From NCBI GenBank assembly GCA_029339505.1, contig JAQISU010000081.1, positions 15,475,001-15,539,000 on the forward strand: 64,000 nt of DNA. The letters run 5' to 3'. This stretch comes from Unio delphinus. Its lineage: Eukaryota; Mollusca; Bivalvia; Unionida; Unionidae. Made by a program: the position numbers and the translations under genes. The notes under the pieces are model-generated. The model searched no databases and was not told the origin of the DNA. It was given only the letters and a program-made list of their open reading frames with translations. The first letter of the stretch is position 1, and every line of letters starts with the position of its first letter. Below are positions 61,605 through 64,000 of the stretch, piece after piece.

Positions 61605-64000
61605 AAAAAGATTGAGATGACTAGTGCTCTCAATAGTCTGATTTTAGTTTTCAGACAGATATTTTTGTCTCTCCAGATGGGTCTTAGCTTTGACATAGCT
61701 GCCACTGTTTATGCTCTTGATCCCTCATCGGTGATTATGGAACCAATATATTTCAACTGGCTCACTGTTTCCAGTTCCTGTCCTCTGACTTTAATCTTGG
61801 CTCAGATTTGTTTGCCACTATTTGTCATCAGCTTTGTCTTCTCAGTGTTTAACTCCATGTCAAATCAAGAAATTTCATCTAGGTTCTTCACTAAGGTGGC
61901 AAGTTTATCTTAACTGCCTTCCACCCCATCAATGTAGTCTGCAAAGCAAAGGCTGGTGATGTTATGTCCTCCAATGCTGACTGTCTCACAGTGGTTTTCC
62001 AGGGCTTCATTCATGATGTGCTTGAAGTAGATGTTGAAAAGTTTAGGTGACAAGAGACAGCCTTACCGTACTCCGACTGTTGTCTGGAACCAGTCTCCCA
62101 CATAACCTTGGGCAATTACTGCACTGGTAGCCATGGTGTTTAGCTGCTTGATGGTATTGGTCAACTTTTGACTCATGTTGTACTTATTCACTGTGGCCCA
62201 CAATACCTCATGCACACTCTGCCAAAGGTCTTTTTGAAATCTATGAACACATGATAGATGTCTTGTTGATGTTGCAAGTGCTTTTCACACAGAGCCCTGA
62301 GATTGAATATTTGTTCTGTTGTGCTTCTTCCACTCCGGAACCCAGCATGTTCTTCAGTGATTATTTCTTCTACTTGCGGTTTCAGTCAGTTCAAGAGGAT
62401 CTTCAGCATCACCTTACTAGCTTGGCTGATCAAACTGATAGTTCTGTAATTTTGGCACAGCTGGAGATTGCCTTTTTTCGGTAGTGTTATTATCAGTGAC
62501 TGGATCCACTGTGTTGGCCATTCACCTGTCTGCCAGATCTTGTCGCAGATTTTTGTTAGTAGATCTATCACTGATCCCCCCACCCTCCATTCTTGATAAG
62601 TTCAGCTGGGATGTTGTCTACTCAAGCTGCCTTCCCATTTTCTTCAGTGCACTTATTGCTGACTCTGTCTCTTCTTTGAGAAGGGGGAAATCATCATCAT
62701 TTGAGGTGTTGTTAACTTCAAACACCTCTGGGTTTCCTGTGGACTGAAGGTTGTAGAGTTATTTGCAATAGTCAGTCCATCTTTCTGCAGTGTCACTTGC
62801 TTCTATGCAGCATTTTCTGTTGTTGTCTTGAATGGTACTGACTCTTGGTTGCTTCTGTCTGGTGATGTCTTTTACAATTTGGAATGGCTTTTTGCTGTTA
62901 TTCTTTATCAGAGTGCTCTATTTCTGTGCACTTTTGTCCGATCCAGTCTTCTTTTTCTTCCTTCAAGTTTTTCCTGACATTCTTTTTTATTTCTCGGCAC
63001 TCCATTGCCCCTGTTGTGTATATGGTGTTTTTTTTAGGTCTCTTCAGCCATCACACAACTTCAAAATCTCTTCTGCAACCCATGGTTTTTTTGTTGAGCA
63101 GTAGGAGGATAATTATGTCCTTGGCAGCTGCTGTCTTGACTGTGTTGAAAGTATTTGTCATCACTTTAACATCAATATCCATCACAATGAGTGGAGCACA
63201 TTTTCCTCTAATTATGGCTTGGAATGACTTGCAGATGTTAGGGTCCTTCACTTATTCAAGGTTGAATTTGAGCCTGATGTTCTTTGGGTTGTTAATTTTC
63301 TTCAGCCTAACTCGGAAGTTCATAATCATGAAGTCGTGATCACTCCAACTTCAGCACCTGAAAAACATCCTTGTATTTGTTCTATTAATGCCAAATCGGT
63401 AATGGTTTTGAACCAGCATGAAGTTGATATGGTTATGATGGGTTTCACTTGGTGCATGCCATGTCCAGCATTGTGATGCTTTATGTTGGCCCAGGGTGTT
63501 GGCTAGTACCAAGTTGTTGTAGCTTGCAAACTCGAGCAGCCGTCTCCCTCTTTCATTGCTAAACTCATTGCAAGAAGGTCCACAGTGATCATCCTAGTCT
63601 TTTAGAGCATCTTTGCCAACTTTGTCATTCCAGTCTCCTTGGATGATGAGGATGTCTTTTTTACTGACCATGTTTAGCATACCCTGGAGTGTACTGTAAA
63701 ACTCATCTATTTCTTCATCATCATGATCGGTTGTTCAAGCATAGACTTGGATAATTGTGATGTTACAGGGAGATGCTTTCTGACAAATGGAAATGATTCT
63801 ACTAAATATGGGGCAGCATTCAAGCACAGATCCTTTGATGGCCAAGTTTACAAGAAAGCCTACTCCATTTATGGACTTGTCAAATTCTCCACTATAGTAA
63901 AATATGCCCATCTTCAGTTTGGTGTTCTCTTTGGGCTTTCCATCTGACCGAGTCCCAGAATGTGCCAAGTGTAGTATTCCAGCTTATGTGTCAATTCTTG
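61605..64000 (-). mobile_element. RTE-like LINE, decayed, antisense, running off the right edge
   Basis: On the minus strand the order is endonuclease then reverse transcriptase. At ~63.95-63.74 kb, GVGFLVNLAIKGSVLECCP and NITIIQVYA belong to an endonuclease/exonuclease/phosphatase domain. At ~62.58-62.39 kb, PTQWIQSLIITLPKKGNL and NYRTISLISQASKVMLKI are RT motifs. At ~61.95 kb the catalytic motif reads FADYIDG (Asp to Tyr) and is followed by a stop. At ~61.8 kb, ELETVSQLKYIGSIITDEGS. Multiple frameshifts and stops. Similarity stops at ~61.61 kb, before the C-terminal region and 3' tail, so the 3' end has been deleted. Confidence 0.88.

Noticed and set aside
62251..63339. Plus-strand frames in the right-hand LINE
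   Set aside because: All recognisable motifs (endonuclease, RT) are on the minus strand; the plus frames are shadows.

Overview
The window is animal nuclear DNA: AT-rich, with short GT-AG exons in long introns and dense with transposon debris and minisatellites. The repeats (tRNA-derived SINEs with AAC tails, RTE-like and CR1/L2-like LINEs, a Penelope-like element, hAT- and pogo-type MITEs) fit a lophotrochozoan, most likely a bivalve or other mollusc. That assignment is inference from repeat style; no species marker was recognised.

Two protein-coding genes are well supported and are divergently arranged. On the minus strand, an LRRC45 orthologue (centrosomal-linker protein with N-terminal leucine-rich repeats and a long C-terminal coiled coil) has 16 coding exons between 41088 and 402. 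These encode the first ~611 residues; the last exon(s) lie off the left edge. On the plus strand, an LRRC20 orthologue (small all-LRR protein, 181 residues) is complete in four exons between 47576 and 57574. All exon boundaries were read by hand from GT/AG sites, and every phase joins correctly.

Layout: 1-41 kb is LRRC45 with repeat-filled introns. 41-47.6 kb is the 5' intron or intergenic region, with an RTE-like LINE fragment, a decayed pogo-like transposon and the presumed divergent promoter. 47.6-57.6 kb is LRRC20, whose introns hold CR1/L2-like LINE copies, a 1.49-kb solo LTR with 5-bp target-site duplication, a 168-bp pogo-type MITE and a 39-bp minisatellite. 57.6-64 kb is downstream DNA with a SINE, a 59-bp minisatellite and an antisense RTE-like LINE running off the right edge.

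The most unusual observations are: (i) three independent minisatellites whose units contain the splice junction of the adjacent exon (LRRC45 exon 7 donor, LRRC45 exon 8 acceptor, LRRC20 exon 3 donor), producing ladders of decoy splice sites; (ii) a complete minimal hammerhead ribozyme fold on the minus strand, directly abutting an oppositely oriented Penelope-type GIY-YIG coding fragment; (iii) a ~1.25-kb array with a 12-15-bp basic unit and a 359-bp higher-order period, flanked by two same-orientation SINE copies; and (iv) several cleanly delimited DNA transposons with target-site duplications. Much of the ORF-like signal elsewhere is minisatellite frames with period divisible by three, microsatellite translation, or LINE shadow. 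No prokaryote-style operon, CRISPR array or rRNA gene is present.
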